From Nitrospirales bacterium (lineage in GTDB: Bacteria > Nitrospirota > Nitrospiria > Nitrospirales > UBA8639), in assembly GCA_031315865.1 (NCBI GenBank), contig JALDRJ010000002.1, positions 3,632,001-3,696,000 of the forward strand: DNA of 64,000 nt. Direction: 5' to 3'. Made by a program: the position numbers and the translations under genes. Under the pieces are notes generated by a model. That model did no database searches. It had not been told where the DNA came from and saw nothing but the letters and a program-made list of their open reading frames with translations. The stretch's first letter is position 1; each line of letters starts with the position of its first letter. This document shows, piece by piece, positions 56,507 to 64,000 of this stretch.

Positions 56507-56995
56507 CTACCCTGAACGGACTGGTTCGAACACGGACAAGTCCTCTCCCGTCAATAGATACGCTTTTCCAAACCCCATCACGAACCGGCCACTGACCGGT
56601 CGTAAATGGAATAAGAGAAAGTCCGGCAATTGCCGCAATAACGCGACCGTCTTGCCGTGTCGTTGCTGATAGCCGTCCAGCACTACTGTATAGTTCGAAG
56701 CATCCGGCGATACCGGAATCGCCTCACACTGATACATCACCCTGGTCCGCGCAAAAATCTGGCGGCTCGTGTGCTCATCAGCGATCACCATGATCGAAAC
56801 GGTTGGGTTCCCGAGCATGTGCCGGGTATGCGCCGCTAATTGACTGACAAAAATGTAAAAATGATTCGGGGGACGATGGAGGTAGGGCGTATAACTCAGA
56901 TCAGGCAGACCTTCAGGGTTTACGGTCGAAAGCTGAAGACTCTGCATCTTCCTGATGAGTTCCGCACAGACCGTTTCCGGTGCGTCCTCGCTCAT
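56507..56995 (-). CDS. HugZ/pyridoxamine-phosphate-oxidase-like split-barrel protein
   Basis: 162 residues of the FMN-binding split-barrel class. CAELIRKMQSLQLSTVNPEGLPDLSYTPYL and HFYIFVSQLAAHTRHMLGNPTVSIMVI are the usual HugZ-like blocks; FLLFHLRPVSGRFVMGFGKAYLL near the end matches the HugZ/HutZ family of heme-degrading or heme-storing proteins. It could bind heme or FMN; substrate unproven. It lies 63 bases after the NarL-type regulator and is possibly the last gene of the same transcript. Confidence 0.8.
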   Translation of the reverse strand: MSEDAPETVCAELIRKMQSLQLSTVNPEGLPDLSYTPYLHRPPNHFYIFVSQLAAHTRHMLGNPTVSIMVIADEHTSRQIFARTRVMYQCEAIPVSPDASNYTVVLDGYQQRHGKTVALLRQLPDFLLFHLRPVSGRFVMGFGKAYLLTGEDLSVFEPVRSG

Positions 56996-57058
56996 GGCCG
57001 ATACGTCGATTCTCGACGGCGAGCGAATTCATCAAGCAGGTTCCGCGTGCGTGGCGGA

Positions 57059-57736
57059 CTAGGACTGCCGGGGTTCAAGTTCAATGATCCCTTTGCGGAT
57101 GGCCAGAATTGCGGCCTGCGTGCGATCATAGACGTGGAGCTTATGGAAGATATTTCTGACGTGATTTTTCACGGTTTTTTCGCTGAGGTCCAGCACATTC
57201 GCGATCTCTTTGTTCGTCTTTCCATCCGCCACGAGACGGAGCACGGTAATCTCCCGGTCCGTGAGGTCATGCTCGAGCACTCCACGCTTCCGCCCTTTTC
57301 CTTCCGCAAGAAGTGAGAACTCCGCAAGGATTTTACTGGCGACGGAGGGATGAATGAGTGACTCCCCTCGAGAAATCGTGCGGATGGCCGCAACTATTTG
57401 CGCCGAATCACTGTCTTTCAGTAAATACCCGGTCGCCCCAGCCCGAACAAGGTCGAAAATATATTGCTGTTCTTCATACATCGTCAGCGCAATCACGCCG
57501 ATATGAGGAAATTCCCGTTTAATAATCCTGGTCGCCTCGACTCCGGTCATCCCCGGCATACTCACATCCATCAGAATCACGTCGGGCAGAAGCACACGGG
57601 TTTTTTCCACGGCCTCTCCCCCATCACGCGCCTCACCCACAATTTCAATGTCGTCTTTGGTTTCGAGGATCGCACACAATCCTTCCCGGACCACCCGATG
57701 ATCATCAGTGATTAAGACACGGGTTTTTTTAGCCAT
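57059..57736 (-). CDS. NarL/LuxR-family response regulator
   Basis: 225 residues. Receiver with DDHRVVREGL and phospho-Asp in VILMDVSMPGMTG, then a LuxR-type helix-turn-helix (LTDREITVLRLVADGKTNKEIANVLDLSEKTVKNHVRNIFHKL). It binds DNA on phosphorylation. Start 57736 was chosen over 57874: GGAG lies 10 bases upstream, and the earlier part is not receiver sequence and would overlap the kinase gene. The cognate kinase is immediately upstream (14-base gap). Confidence 0.95.
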   Translation of the reverse strand: MAKKTRVLITDDHRVVREGLCAILETKDDIEIVGEARDGGEAVEKTRVLLPDVILMDVSMPGMTGVEATRIIKREFPHIGVIALTMYEEQQYIFDLVRAGATGYLLKDSDSAQIVAAIRTISRGESLIHPSVASKILAEFSLLAEGKGRKRGVLEHDLTDREITVLRLVADGKTNKEIANVLDLSEKTVKNHVRNIFHKLHVYDRTQAAILAIRKGIIELEPRQS

Positions 57737-57750
57737 GCGAAAACTTCTCC

Positions 57751-58854
57751 TTATGATACGATCGGAATACGGATCGTGACGCTCGTCCCCTCGCCAGGCT
57801 GTGACTCCCAATGAACTTTCCCAGCCAGCATACGAGCGCGTTCCATCATTCCCTGCAAACCAAAATGATCCCATTTGGCAGGATTTTTTGATTCCATTTC
57901 CACGTCAAAACCGTTCCCGTTATCGGTGACGGTCGTTGAGAGTACACCATTTTGCGCAAGAACTTCCACCCTCACTCGAGAGGCCTGCGCATGTTTGGCG
58001 ACATTTTGCAAAGCTTCTTGGACCATTCGAAAGACGAATACCTTGGTTTTGGGGTCAAAATGAATTTCATCACCTGTCGCGGTAAACACCGTACGAATTT
58101 TATGCTCCGATTCAAAGGACTTCATATAATTCGACAGGGCGGATACCAGATCGAGCGTGTCATAGTGTCCAGGGCGAAGATTATACACCACCTGCCGTGC
58201 CTCTTGAATCGCACTCTTGAGTTGACTGTTGGTCTGATTCAGCATCGTCAGACATTTGCTGGGGTCTGTTCTGACCAGATCCCGGCAACGTTCGAGCTTT
58301 AAATTGGACCCGACAAGCGTTTGGACCAGCCCATCGTGAATTTCACAGGCGATTCGGGTTCGCTCATCGTTCACGGCGCCTTCGGATTCTTCCTTGACGT
58401 AAAGCTGGAACAACGACTGATACCGCCTCAGCGTGGTTTCAATTTCAGTCGACGCGCGTATTCGGGCTTCGACCAATTGCCACATGAACTTTGCACTGGC
58501 CCCTCCAATAATCGCGAGATGGGAATCATGGATCTTGAATAAGGCTTTTTCCACGTCAGGGTTGCCAGTCACATCGATCACCAGGTCGATATCCTGACGA
58601 TCGAGAAAATCTTGATAATTTTTCGTGACCGGGATTTTGAGACGTTGGGCCAATTGGACGCCACGTGTGCTGGCGCGTTTCTCGGCAAGCCCGACGACAC
58701 GGACGAGCGGATCATCCGCAAAAATTTCAATTAAGGCCGTTCCCCCTTTTCCACCACCGATGATGGCTACTCGCGTCACCTCCACGGTCGCGTTAGAGCG
58801 ACGGGACACTCGCGGTGATCGGGGCGATTTGGCTTTGGTTAGTGGGCGGGCCAT
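57751..58854 (-). CDS. NarX-type histidine kinase with N-terminal Rossmann NAD(P)-binding domain
   Basis: 367 residues. After a basic 25-residue tail, residues 27-130 form a Rossmann domain: VAIIGGGKGGTALIEIF (GxGxxG at 33-38), VRVVGLAEKR, DIDLVIDVTGNPDV, AIIGGASAKFMW, like those of Gfo/Idh, DapB or homoserine dehydrogenases. The kinase part has the HisKA_3 box ACEIHDGLVQTLVGS (His173) and HATPase (FRMVQEALQNVAKHAQAS, DNGNGFD, GLQGMMERA). No membrane segment. The layout predicts a cytoplasmic sensor of NAD(P)H or a related metabolite (inference). It pairs with the NarL-type regulator downstream. Confidence 0.9.
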   Translation of the reverse strand: MARPLTKAKSPRSPRVSRRSNATVEVTRVAIIGGGKGGTALIEIFADDPLVRVVGLAEKRASTRGVQLAQRLKIPVTKNYQDFLDRQDIDLVIDVTGNPDVEKALFKIHDSHLAIIGGASAKFMWQLVEARIRASTEIETTLRRYQSLFQLYVKEESEGAVNDERTRIACEIHDGLVQTLVGSNLKLERCRDLVRTDPSKCLTMLNQTNSQLKSAIQEARQVVYNLRPGHYDTLDLVSALSNYMKSFESEHKIRTVFTATGDEIHFDPKTKVFVFRMVQEALQNVAKHAQASRVRVEVLAQNGVLSTTVTDNGNGFDVEMESKNPAKWDHFGLQGMMERARMLAGKVHWESQPGEGTSVTIRIPIVS

Positions 58855-58984
58855 GCGGGCGGTTTACTCTTTCTGGAAGGACAGAAGGACTCAACACATT
58901 CGAGAAGATGTTCGTCCTGAAAACCTATGCGTTGCGTCGTATAGACAAACCCTCTCGTCCCGGAAGAACTCTCCAGGACCCGGA

Positions 58985-59449
58985 TTACGAGACTTGTTTT
59001 TCCTGAGCCAATACCCTGATCGTATCCATGAATTGGTCGATATCTTTAAACTCTCTGTACACCGACGCGAACCGGACGTAGGCGACAGGATCAAGATCGC
59101 GAAGCTCACGAATCACTTCCTCGCCGACATCACGGCTCGGAATTTCTGTCTCGCCTTTGTCTTGAATCCGTTTTTCAATGCGATCCACCGATGCCCCTAG
59201 CGCGCTAATACTTACAGGCCTTTTTTCGCAGGCCTTTTTGAGCCCGGACAGGATTTTGGTGCGGTCAAATGGTTCGCGACGGTTATCTTTTTTGACGACC
59301 ATCGGCATACTTTCCTCGATACGTTCATAGGTCGTGTACCGGCGGCGGCAGGAAATACATTCTCGGCGACGGCGAATGATTTCTCCTTCTCGAGCCGTTC
59401 GAGAATCAATCACTTTGTCATCGAGTTGGTCACAGAATGGGCACTTCAC
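58985..59449 (-). CDS. nrdR: transcriptional repressor NrdR
   Basis: 154 residues. Zinc ribbon CPFC...CISCRRRYTTYERIEE at 3-46 and an ATP-cone (MVVKKDNRREPFDRTKILSGLKKACEKRPVS) that senses ATP/dATP. It represses ribonucleotide reductase genes by binding NrdR boxes. The length and sequence are canonical. It follows glyA by 30 bases. No nrd gene is in the window. Confidence 0.97.
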   Translation of the reverse strand: MKCPFCDQLDDKVIDSRTAREGEIIRRRRECISCRRRYTTYERIEESMPMVVKKDNRREPFDRTKILSGLKKACEKRPVSISALGASVDRIEKRIQDKGETEIPSRDVGEEVIRELRDLDPVAYVRFASVYREFKDIDQFMDTIRVLAQEKQVS

Positions 59450-59479
59450 CCGGGATGATCCTGTTGCCTACTGAGTCCG

Positions 59480-60751
59480 TTAGGCAGATTGATAGGAATA
59501 AAACATCGGAAAGCGAGCGGATAGGAATTTGACTTCTTTTTTCACTTCGCGCTGCGCTTTTTTATCGTCAGGACGAAGGATGACTCGATCCATCAAGGCC
59601 ACGATTTCCTGCATTTCACCTTGGCCCATCCCACGAGTCGAGACGACAGGCGTCCCAATCCGAATGCCACTCGCCACAGCTGGTGGCTGCTCATCGTATG
59701 GGATGGCATTTTTATTCACCACGATTCCCGCTGCATCGAGCGCAGCCTCGGCTTCTTTACCCGTCACATTCTTGGAGGTCAGGTTGAGCAAGAACAAGTG
59801 GTTATCCGTACCATCAGAGACGACTCGGTAACCCCGATCCAGGAATTCTTGAGCCAACATCTTGGCATTTGCGATGACTTGTCGCTGATAGACCTTGAAT
59901 TCAGGAGCCAATGCCTCTTGAAATGCCACGGCTTTTGCAGCAATGACATGCATGAGTGGACCGCCTTGCAACCCTGGAAATACGATTTTATCGACCGCCT
60001 TGGCATGTTCGGCCTTGCACATGATCATGCCGGCGCGAGGACCGCGCAACGTTTTGTGCGTCGTCGTCGTCACAAAATCCGCGTACGGTACGGGGTTAGG
60101 GTGAAGGCCGGCGGCGATTAACCCTGCGATATGCGCGATATCAACCATGAGATACGCCCCGACTCGATTGGCAATATCCCGAAACCGTGGAAAATCCAAG
60201 ATTCGAGAGTACGCGCTCGCCCCAACCACCAGCATCCGGGGTTTACATTCACTGGCTATTCGTTCCACTTCGTCATAGTTGATACGACCGGTTTCACGAT
60301 CCACACCATACGCGTAGGACTGAAAGAGTTTTCCGGAGAAATTCACTTTATGCCCGTGCGTTAAATGTCCACCATGCGCGAGGCTCATGCCCAAGATCAC
60401 ATCTCCAGGCTTCAGCACAGACAGATACGCTGCCATATTGGCGGTCGATCCTGAATGCGGCTGCACGTTGACATGCTCACACCCGAACAATTGTTTCGCG
60501 CGGGCAATCGCCAATTCCTCGACCGTATCCACATATTGGCAACCGCCATAATACCGACGACCGGGATATCCTTCGGCGTATTTATTGGTCATCACAGAGC
60601 CCTGCGCCCCCAAGACCGCTGGGCTGGCATAGTTCTCTGAAGCGATCAATACAAGCTTTTCCCGCTGGCGTTTCTCTTCGGCGCGAATGGCCGCGTACAC
60701 CTCTGGATCAGTCTCTTGAATCGCCTTGAAGGTTCCGACTGGAAATCGCAC
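59480..60751 (-). CDS. glyA: serine hydroxymethyltransferase
   Basis: PLP enzyme interconverting serine and glycine with transfer of the hydroxymethyl group to tetrahydrofolate; main source of one-carbon units. 423 residues. [57 protein letters not shown] and the Lys loop [17 protein letters not shown] are all conserved. It lies 11 bases after rplI, so the two are cotranscribed. The order rplI-glyA-nrdR looks like one operon. Confidence 0.98.
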   Translation of the reverse strand: MRFPVGTFKAIQETDPEVYAAIRAEEKRQREKLVLIASENYASPAVLGAQGSVMTNKYAEGYPGRRYYGGCQYVDTVEELAIARAKQLFGCEHVNVQPHSGSTANMAAYLSVLKPGDVILGMSLAHGGHLTHGHKVNFSGKLFQSYAYGVDRETGRINYDEVERIASECKPRMLVVGASAYSRILDFPRFRDIANRVGAYLMVDIAHIAGLIAAGLHPNPVPYADFVTTTTHKTLRGPRAGMIMCKAEHAKAVDKIVFPGLQGGPLMHVIAAKAVAFQEALAPEFKVYQRQVIANAKMLAQEFLDRGYRVVSDGTDNHLFLLNLTSKNVTGKEAEAALDAAGIVVNKNAIPYDEQPPAVASGIRIGTPVVSTRGMGQGEMQEIVALMDRVILRPDDKKAQREVKKEVKFLSARFPMFYSYQSA

Positions 60752-60762
60752 AAACTGCCTCC

Positions 60763-61272
60763 CTACTCGGACTCAGATTGGGGACTATCCTCTGCTAAAT
60801 CAATCTCATCCTGAACCGGCTCTTCACCGCCTTTCTTCACGACCGTGACCGATACTTCAGGAACAACCTCTCGATGTAATTTCACCGGCACAGCGTACGT
60901 CCCCAGCTCTTTAATCGGCTGCGCCAGGGAAATCTTCCGCCGATCGATCTCGATGCCTTCTTGCGACAACCGTTCTCCGATATCTTTTGACGTGACGGAT
61001 CCGAAGAGCTTGTCGTCTTTACCCGTCTGAACCTCGAACGTCATCGACACGCTGGCAATACGTTTCCCAAGTTCACCTAGCCCTTGAAGTTCTTTCTTCA
61101 ATTGATGAGTGGCGACTCGTTTGAGATGCTCGAACGCTTTGATATTCCTCGGATTTGCAAGGATAGCTTTTTTTCGGGGGATAAGATAGTTTCTGGCATA
61201 GCCATCAGCCACAGTCAGGAGATCTCCAAGATAACCAAGACCGTCCACATCCTCTTTAAGAATCACTTTCAT
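60763..61272 (-). CDS. rplI: 50S ribosomal protein L9
   Basis: About 169 residues. [32 protein letters not shown] opens the N-terminal domain; the central helix and C-terminal domain follow, with an acidic tail ([20 protein letters not shown]) longer than in E. coli. ATG 61278 (MSMK) is also in frame; 61272 is preferred because AAGGAG lies 8 bases before it. rpsF and rpsR are not adjacent, unlike the common arrangement. Confidence 0.96.
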   Translation of the reverse strand: MKVILKEDVDGLGYLGDLLTVADGYARNYLIPRKKAILANPRNIKAFEHLKRVATHQLKKELQGLGELGKRIASVSMTFEVQTGKDDKLFGSVTSKDIGERLSQEGIEIDRRKISLAQPIKELGTYAVPVKLHREVVPEVSVTVVKKGGEEPVQDEIDLAEDSPQSESE

Positions 61273-61437
61273 CGACATTACTCCTTCTTCACATCAACGA
61301 TATCTTCTATATCCATGACGACCCACGAATCCACACGTGCTATGGCCATCTCGACACGAGTTCATCCACGACAGCGATCCAACTTATTGACAGCCTTGAG
61401 AGTTTTGGGGAAAGTAGGGGCCAACGCTAAGCAATTG

Positions 61438-61466
61438 ATCATAAAGTCGGGTCATCAAAAAGTCAA
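61438..61466 (-). promoter_or_regulatory. sigma70-type promoter for rplI-glyA-nrdR
   Basis: On the minus strand TTGACT (61466-61461), spacer of 17, TATGAT (61443-61438). Five of six bases match each consensus box. The leader to the rplI start codon would be about 160 bases. I saw no recognised regulatory RNA in it. Confidence 0.6.
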
Positions 61467-61641
61467 TTTGCCCCTTTTGAAAACTGTAGGACGGCTCCTT
61501 CCATTCACACATTCGCATGTCCCTCCTAGACACTCTTGAAATGCCTTCACTACAATTAAATCAATAGAAGCCTTTCAACGCTTTCTGGAAAAACTCCAGT
61601 CTTTGAACGACTTAATCAAGTACCGTACCCTATTGCCTACG

Positions 61642-62163
61642 ATGAAAGATTCATTTTCCCCGCCTTCTTTGAGGAAACATGACAGACGTGAAAACATCAT
61701 GCTCATCTGGTGTATGACGATCTGCTGTCTATGTGGGATGTCACTCATGTGGACGCCTTCGTATGGACATGAGGGTGAGGCAGGTTCGATCTCCGGGGAA
61801 TCAACCAATGTGTCGTTAAATATTCGACTCAGCCGTAAAGCCATCCATCCACCCAAGTCCCTGCTTGTCTCCACACTACACATCCCGGACATTCCCATTG
61901 CCAAACCGATCGTTGGCCCTCCACCTCAATCAGCCATATTGGAGGATGACGATCGTCACCGCCTCATGGTCCTGACCGTAGGTGACAATGGAGATTTAAT
62001 CGCGTACATGTTAGATACTATCGACCTGACTCCCCATCTGTCTGCCTTGCGGGCACACATCATGAATCGCAGCTGTGCCACCGATCGTATGGAAATCACT
62101 GGAGGGTTGGGATGTATCGCACTCTGCGTCAAAGAAATTCTCGAGACTGAGATCTTACTTTAA
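61642..62163 (+). CDS. secreted hypothetical protein
   Basis: About 173 residues. A basic segment (RKHDRR) and the hydrophobic run MLIWCMTICCLCGMSLMW followed by TPSYG form a likely signal peptide, so it is exported. The mature part has two Cys pairs (SCATDRM...LGCIALCV) and no motif I recognise. ATGs at 61642 and 61699 both give a signal peptide; neither has a strong ribosome-binding site. The downstream repeat copy B starts at its stop codon. A minus-strand frame overlaps but looks like a shadow. Confidence 0.5.
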   Translation: MKDSFSPPSLRKHDRRENIMLIWCMTICCLCGMSLMWTPSYGHEGEAGSISGESTNVSLNIRLSRKAIHPPKSLLVSTLHIPDIPIAKPIVGPPPQSAILEDDDRHRLMVLTVGDNGDLIAYMLDTIDLTPHLSALRAHIMNRSCATDRMEITGGLGCIALCVKEILETEILL

Positions 62164-62255
62164 TAGCGAATTCAAATACGTGCCAATCGATACAGACGAC
62201 ACCCCCCGCGTGGTACGACGTTGAACCAGACGGGAGTTATTTGAAACGGCTATAA
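62163..62255 (-). repeat. 93-bp dispersed intergenic element, copy B (inverted)
   Basis: Reverse complement of 23983-24075, 82 of 93 bases identical by eye. The ends are 16-base imperfect inverted repeats (13 of 16 identical, ATAGC...TTCAAATA). It begins at the stop of the secreted hypothetical gene and ends 38 bases before the helicase-like gene. The internal direct repeat is less perfect here than in copy A. Confidence 0.8.
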
Positions 62256-62293
62256 CGTCACAAACCACCGAACTGCCCGAACGAACACGCACA

Positions 62294-63808
62294 ATGAAAC
62301 TCCAAGACCTTCTGACCCTGTATATCGATCAATTGCAAGAAGAACGAGACTTGGCCATGACGCAAGGGTTCGATGCTCCAGTTGACGTGGCGCAGGCACG
62401 ACATCTTCGTACCATTGGCACCTTGCATATCTATGCACTAAGCCTTCCGAATGGACACATGTTGACACAAGATCTGCCCATTACGATTTTGCCGTCGAAT
62501 AACTGTGAACCAACAGAAGGGATCGTACTAGGCACTCAGGATGGTGAGGTCCTGGTCCAAACATTCGATGCCTTCGGCGAGACCGTCCATCATTGCACCG
62601 TGGTTCCGGACACATCGGGGTTCCTCGAAACCGCGATTACGCGCCTGTCCGAGATGTCCACTAAACCGGAGTCGTTCACGCTCGGCCCCGCCGAACGGCT
62701 TGTCCCCTGGCTCAATCCCGATGAGAACGCCACCGACCCTGGAGCCAGAGCGAATGTCTCGGCTTCAGTGCTCTCGACGATGTGGCATGCCGACGAACAC
62801 ACACGTCATACGCATATCGGCAGCATGCTCGTTGACCATGCCCGGCAAAACAAACGCGTGCTCGTGATGGGCCCGGATCATGAATCCCTTGATCGTCTCC
62901 TAGGCTTCATCGCCAAGAAACTCCAAAACGCCGCGCTCCCCTTTAAAAGCCTCCTGAGCCGGTATGAACTGGCCATCCAAACAAGCGCAAACGGCATCGA
63001 CTTGCAGGAAATCGGGTTCGAATCCCATATGCATCAATTTTATGCCAAGGCGAACTCCCACAAGGTGCTTCTGCGAAAAAAATATGAGCGTTTTCGAGAA
63101 CTCACCCCCATCTTGGCTTACAAACGGGACAAGCAAAGAGACCTGAATGAAGTCAAACTCCTGGAATGGCGGCTCCTGACTTCATTGAGCGAATGGCAGG
63201 GTAAGATTAAATCCCTCGATAAAACCGTCGCAGATTATGAGGCCATTCCCATATGGAAGCGGCTTGCGATGCAAGCGGCGGGGAAGAATGTCGAAACGTT
63301 AAAAGAGTATCGCCTGATCTATGAACAGAAAATTCACGAACTCATGCGGGAAGTCGAAATCGCCCAGCAACGTATTCGAGAACTGGTTCCGGAAGCCACG
63401 ATCCCTAAGGACATGAGACCCGAATATGACGAATTGAAAGAAGAAATCGCGAAGCTTGGGGGAACCAGAAAGATTCGGGAAATGCTCGCCGCTGGCGAAG
63501 GCACGAATCGCCAAGCATTTATTCAAAATAAGCGCATTGTCGCCACCACGGCCAGTCGGGTCCTCACAGACCCCATATTTCGTCGTACACGCTTTGATAT
63601 GGCCATCATCGCCGACGCGCCCAAGATTCCCGCCCCATGCCTCTTAGGGGCCTCGGGACTAATCAGAGAACGAATCGTTCTTTGTGGCGACAGCGCTGAT
63701 TTACAAGCATGGACTTCCGGGCACAAGACACAGGCATTCGGAAAGTGGCCTCAAACCTTTTTACCAGGAGTTGCCTCAGGGCCCATCCAAGCCGCACAGA
63801 ATGCATAA
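62294..63808 (+). CDS. degenerate superfamily-1 helicase-like protein (ATPase motifs lost)
   Basis: 504 residues. The layout is that of SF1B (UPF1/IGHMBP2-like) helicases: a beta-rich N-terminal barrel (about 40-100), a motif-Ia-like NKRVLVMGPDHESLDRLLGFI (187-206), a long coiled-coil insertion (about 245-365), IVATTASRVLTDPIF and FDMAIIADAPKIPAP (about 415-446) in place of the DEAA box, and IVLCGDSADL (about 461-470) in place of motif III. The Walker A GxxGxGKT is replaced by WHADEHTRHTH, and the DE of Walker B is AD. No ATPase activity is expected. A tRNA gene follows on the same strand. The fold assignment is by pattern. Confidence 0.6.
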   Translation: MKLQDLLTLYIDQLQEERDLAMTQGFDAPVDVAQARHLRTIGTLHIYALSLPNGHMLTQDLPITILPSNNCEPTEGIVLGTQDGEVLVQTFDAFGETVHHCTVVPDTSGFLETAITRLSEMSTKPESFTLGPAERLVPWLNPDENATDPGARANVSASVLSTMWHADEHTRHTHIGSMLVDHARQNKRVLVMGPDHESLDRLLGFIAKKLQNAALPFKSLLSRYELAIQTSANGIDLQEIGFESHMHQFYAKANSHKVLLRKKYERFRELTPILAYKRDKQRDLNEVKLLEWRLLTSLSEWQGKIKSLDKTVADYEAIPIWKRLAMQAAGKNVETLKEYRLIYEQKIHELMREVEIAQQRIRELVPEATIPKDMRPEYDELKEEIAKLGGTRKIREMLAAGEGTNRQAFIQNKRIVATTASRVLTDPIFRRTRFDMAIIADAPKIPAPCLLGASGLIRERIVLCGDSADLQAWTSGHKTQAFGKWPQTFLPGVASGPIQAAQNA

Positions 63809-63841
63809 AGGGCCCGTGAAACAGTTCTTGAGGATAACTCC

Positions 63842-63870
63842 TTGACCAACCTCCGTTAATTCACGATAAT
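63842..63870 (+). promoter_or_regulatory. sigma70-type promoter for tRNA-Leu
   Basis: TTGACC (63842-63847), 17-base spacer, GATAAT (63865-63870). Each box has five of six consensus bases. The tRNA begins 12 bases after the -10 box. Confidence 0.65.
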
Positions 63871-63882
63871 CCAGGTAGATGT

Positions 63883-63968
63883 GCCGAAGTGGCGGAATGG
63901 CAGACGCGCTAGATTCAGGGTCTAGTGTCCTTTGGGGCGTGCGGGTTCAACTCCCGCCTTCGGCACCA
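63883..63968 (+). tRNA. tRNA-Leu(CAG)
   Basis: Class-II tRNA of 86 bases. Acceptor stem GCCGAAG (63883-63889) pairs with CTTCGGC (63958-63964); A then encoded CCA (63966-63968). Anticodon stem CTAGA/TCTAG with the loop TTCAGGG and anticodon CAG at 63916-63918. A long variable arm TGTCCTTTGGGGCGT and a T-arm GCGGGTTCAACTCCCGC complete the cloverleaf. Confidence 0.97.
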
Positions 63969-64000
63969 TATACCTTACAAACATCTCTACTACCAGCCGA

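Noticed and set aside
62163-62195. TTGGCACG in copy B of the repeat as a sigma54 -24 box
   Set aside because: The -12 TTGC box is missing at the required spacing, and copy A has TTGGAACG.

Overview
The window looks like a chromosomal segment of a Gram-negative bacterium with moderate GC. It carries a lipoprotein diacylglyceryl transferase, putative lipoproteins, ScpA/ScpB, NrdR and an AddAB-type recombination nuclease. It is also extremely rich in two-component proteins. The gene families and the single-domain receiver/hybrid-kinase style fit Nitrospirota (Nitrospira-like) best. That is an impression from gene content, not a phylogenetic result. I saw no insertion sequence, prophage or CRISPR array.

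Region by region. 1-4.8 kb: a 5'-truncated FAD glycerol-3-phosphate dehydrogenase followed by a glycosyltransferase and two SDR sugar epimerases in one overlapping operon. 4.9-16.6 kb: a MoaD-like protein, a fused FAD/Fe-S 2-hydroxyacid dehydrogenase, scpA-scpB, a pentapeptide-repeat protein, a 1-Cys peroxiredoxin, a histone-H1-like protein with an acidic tail, an MFS carrier, a cyclophilin and a MEMO-family protein. 17-23.2 kb: a complete peptide-type ABC transporter (binding protein, two permeases, two ATPases). 24-38 kb: a REC-PAS-kinase-REC hybrid, Rieske ferredoxin, Mrp, a sigma54 activator, lgt, a TPR lipoprotein, addB-addA and two small redox/zinc proteins.

38.7-58.9 kb is the striking part: about 20 kb of signalling genes built around a Kai clock locus. 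A receiver protein whose C-terminal domain resembles the KaiA/RsbU fold is followed by a canonical KaiB and a two-domain KaiC that keeps both catalytic Glu pairs and the Ser-Thr autophosphorylation pair. Around it stand a CheB-CheR-kinase fusion, a PAS-kinase-REC hybrid, a membrane kinase with five PAS domains, two Rcp1-like receivers, three REC-kinases, another receiver, and a NarX/NarL-type pair whose kinase has a Rossmann NAD-binding domain at its N-terminus. One REC-kinase transcript is preceded by a clear class-I cyclic-di-GMP riboswitch. My inference is that KaiABC-like timing, c-di-GMP and redox inputs converge on a common phosphorelay.

57-63.9 kb: a minus-strand run rplI-glyA-nrdR-kinase-regulator-HugZ-like, with a good sigma70 promoter upstream of rplI. 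Then come a secreted hypothetical protein, a degenerate superfamily-1 helicase-like protein and a tRNA-Leu(CAG) with its own promoter. A 93-bp intergenic element occurs twice in inverted orientation (23983-24075 and 62163-62255), 82 of 93 bases identical by my count.
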